The translations under genes and the position numbers were made by a program. Shown one piece after another: positions 41,521-42,982 of a stretch of 42,982 nt of DNA (position 1 is its first letter; the number at the start of each line of letters is the position of its first letter). The stretch is from Candidatus Hydrogenedentes bacterium UBA2224 (lineage in GTDB: Bacteria; Hydrogenedentota; Hydrogenedentia; Hydrogenedentales; SLHB01). The stretch covers positions 5,965 to 48,946 of the forward strand of contig DDYW01000102.1 in assembly GCA_002348185.1 (NCBI GenBank), in the 5' to 3' direction. The notes under the pieces are model-generated. The model saw only the letters and a list, made by a program, of their open reading frames with translations, made no database searches and was not told the DNA's origin.

Positions 41521-42852
41521 TTATCTCGGCGCCGAGATCTCCACCCCCATTCGTTCATTCCCGACGAAGATGCTGTACACAATCCCGTTCTGCTCAACGG
41601 TGGACCAGTTCTCGGCGTGCGCGTCGACATTCAGGGTCAGGCTGGCCACATAATCGCCATTGTTGTTGTACTTCATGACGCTCACGTGATTGCCCTGGGT
41701 ATCTTCGATGGCGCCGCCGTATCCGCCCGCACCGCGCACCGTGAGGTAGACGTTGCCCCAGCGGTCCACGCTGATGCTGTGGAAATACACGGCGCTGTCG
41801 GGCGGATCGGGTTCAGCAAACACACGGAGGAGTTTCCCGTCGGGCGTGAATTTCTGGCACGGGCCGTAATACCCCACGACGAACACGTCGTCATTGGCGT
41901 CGATGGCGATGCCGTGGGGCGCGTTGAATTCGCCCAGACCGGGCCCGTCATGGCCCCAGGTCCGCAGAAAGACGCCGTTGTGGTCGTAGACGTTGATCCG
42001 CATCGCATCCACATCCACCACGTAGAGGCGGTGGCTGGAGTCAAAGGCGAGGCCGTGCGCGCGCAGAAGCTGGCCCGGTCCGATGCCCTTGTCGCCGAAC
42101 GTGCGAAGGAACTGGCCCTCGTGGGTAAATACCTGGATGCGCGGCCGGTTCTTTTTCTGATCGCTCACGAAGATGTTGCCCTCGTGATCCACCTGAATCA
42201 CCCGCGGCTTGATGACGTAGCCGGGCGCTTCCCCCGAGCCCAGACCCAGTTCGCCCAGGTACGTGCCGTCGGGGGTGAAACGGTGCACGCGCGACCCGTC
42301 ATAGTCCGCAATGAGCAGGTTGCCGGCGTGATCCACGGCGAGGCAATGGGGGTCTCTAAGGTGCACCGGCTGCGCGATCGATTCGCTCCACTGGGTCAGA
42401 CTGCGGTAATGGGTGCCCTCCCCTTCGAACAGCGCCGTCGCAAACAGATGCGGGTTTGCGGCCTCGGGAACATCCGCGCAAATGTGGACTTCCCGCGGCG
42501 TGGGGTTGCGCCCCGGCGCCGTGTACAGGCCGTCCGGGCTGATCCGGCCGACCGTGTCGTCGCCCCCGGGAATCGCGTTCACGGACCACGTCACGTTCTG
42601 GGCGGTCGTGGCGCCTTTCAGGCGTGTCTGCAGCATGACGGCCTTGAACTGCTGCTGCTGGCCCGGCGCCATGTGCACGACAGAGGGCGCGATGCGGGCC
42701 CGCCCGGGAGGGGCGTCCTCCCCCGCGAAGGCCGCCGGAACGGCCGTGGCGCCGGCCAGAAGCAAGACGGCCAGGGACAGGGAATGGAACGCAGCGTGCG
42801 GGAATCGGCGGCCGTGACGGCGCGAGCTGGGCAAGAGGACCATTCGGTGCAC
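41521..42852 (-). CDS. Secreted NHL-repeat protein with N-terminal Ig-like domain (paralogue)
   Basis: A 443-aa protein from GTG 42852 (AAAGGAG upstream; ATG 42843 is an alternative). A signal peptide (about 22-43) precedes an Ig-like Big_2-type domain (about 50-125: VVHMAPGQQQQFKAV, TWSVNAIPGGDDTVG and LYTAPG) and NHL repeats (about 150-430: DPHCLAVDHAGNLLIADYDG, RAHGLAFDSSHRLYVVDVDA and APHGIAIDANDDVFVVGYYG). It is most similar to the gene at 40195, indicating tandem duplication. Nothing is recognised in the remaining 130 bp to the window end (42853-42982). Confidence 0.85.
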   Translation of the reverse strand: MHRMVLLPSSRRHGRRFPHAAFHSLSLAVLLLAGATAVPAAFAGEDAPPGRARIAPSVVHMAPGQQQQFKAVMLQTRLKGATTAQNVTWSVNAIPGGDDTVGRISPDGLYTAPGRNPTPREVHICADVPEAANPHLFATALFEGEGTHYRSLTQWSESIAQPVHLRDPHCLAVDHAGNLLIADYDGSRVHRFTPDGTYLGELGLGSGEAPGYVIKPRVIQVDHEGNIFVSDQKKNRPRIQVFTHEGQFLRTFGDKGIGPGQLLRAHGLAFDSSHRLYVVDVDAMRINVYDHNGVFLRTWGHDGPGLGEFNAPHGIAIDANDDVFVVGYYGPCQKFTPDGKLLRVFAEPDPPDSAVYFHSISVDRWGNVYLTVRGAGGYGGAIEDTQGNHVSVMKYNNNGDYVASLTLNVDAHAENWSTVEQNGIVYSIFVGNERMGVEISAPR

Positions 42853-42982
42853 GAAGAGCTCCTTTTGCAGGTCTTTGGAAGCATGGGGCCGGCATCGGAT
42901 TCAGAATCATATACCAGAATGCCCAAGACAGTTCAGGTACCGCAAGTTTCGGGACAGCCCCCAATCGCCGGGTAAGAGAGTG

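Overview
The window is GC-rich, densely coding DNA from a Gram-negative, probably anaerobic bacterium. Evidence for this is an OmpA-type lipoprotein, FecR, many signal peptides, two ferredoxin-inserted MinD-type ATPases and a sigma-54 system. Many secreted beta-propellers, DUF4838 and DUF1080 proteins and dockerins of the form DVQLVINAALGL suggest Candidatus Hydrogenedentota or a neighbouring PVC/Planctomycetota-like lineage. This placement is inference; no rRNA, tRNA or other marker gene is present.

Layout. (1) 1-3923, minus strand: signalling operon FecR, OmpA lipoprotein, CHASE2 adenylate cyclase, then a cyclic-nucleotide-binding HD-GYP protein cut by the window edge. (2) 4287-5435: cyclopropane fatty acid synthase. 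(3) 5437-16424: glycan-processing neighbourhood with a secreted propeller, a GPH sugar symporter, a transglutaminase-like protein, a very large GH38-type alpha-mannosidase-like enzyme and a six-hairpin glycosidase-like protein. (4) 16546-22179: a cohesin-dockerin cluster, with two small secreted dockerin proteins transcribed divergently from back-to-back promoters, a dockerin/calcium-repeat protein, two membrane-anchored cohesin-like proteins and a cohesin+dockerin protein. (5) 22244-24949: ABC-2 exporter with a membrane-anchored TPR-like protein. (6) 25112-32138: a cluster resembling the anaerobe-specific Orange Protein (ORP) complex, with two MinD/ferredoxin ATPases, three NifX-like proteins, Gly-rich small proteins, a methyltransferase, an MBL-fold enzyme and a sigma-54 activator, plus -24/-12 promoters and a repeated candidate activator site. 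(7) 32582-33751: a half-dockerin/PASTA/propeller ORF without a signal peptide, possibly 5'-truncated. (8) 33785-42852: Na+/Ca2+ exchanger-like protein, a DUF4838-DUF1080 operon, a 197-bp non-coding inverted-repeat element, and three secreted propeller proteins, two of them tandem NHL paralogues.

How they work together. The cyclase and its downstream cNMP-binding HD-GYP protein look like a cAMP to c-di-GMP relay. The glycosidase and sugar-transport genes would process and import complex glycans. The cohesins and dockerins could assemble proteins on the cell surface, although no catalytic enzyme in the window carries a dockerin. The ORP-like genes form a self-contained sigma-54 regulon built around MinD-type ATPases and metal-cofactor-binding proteins.
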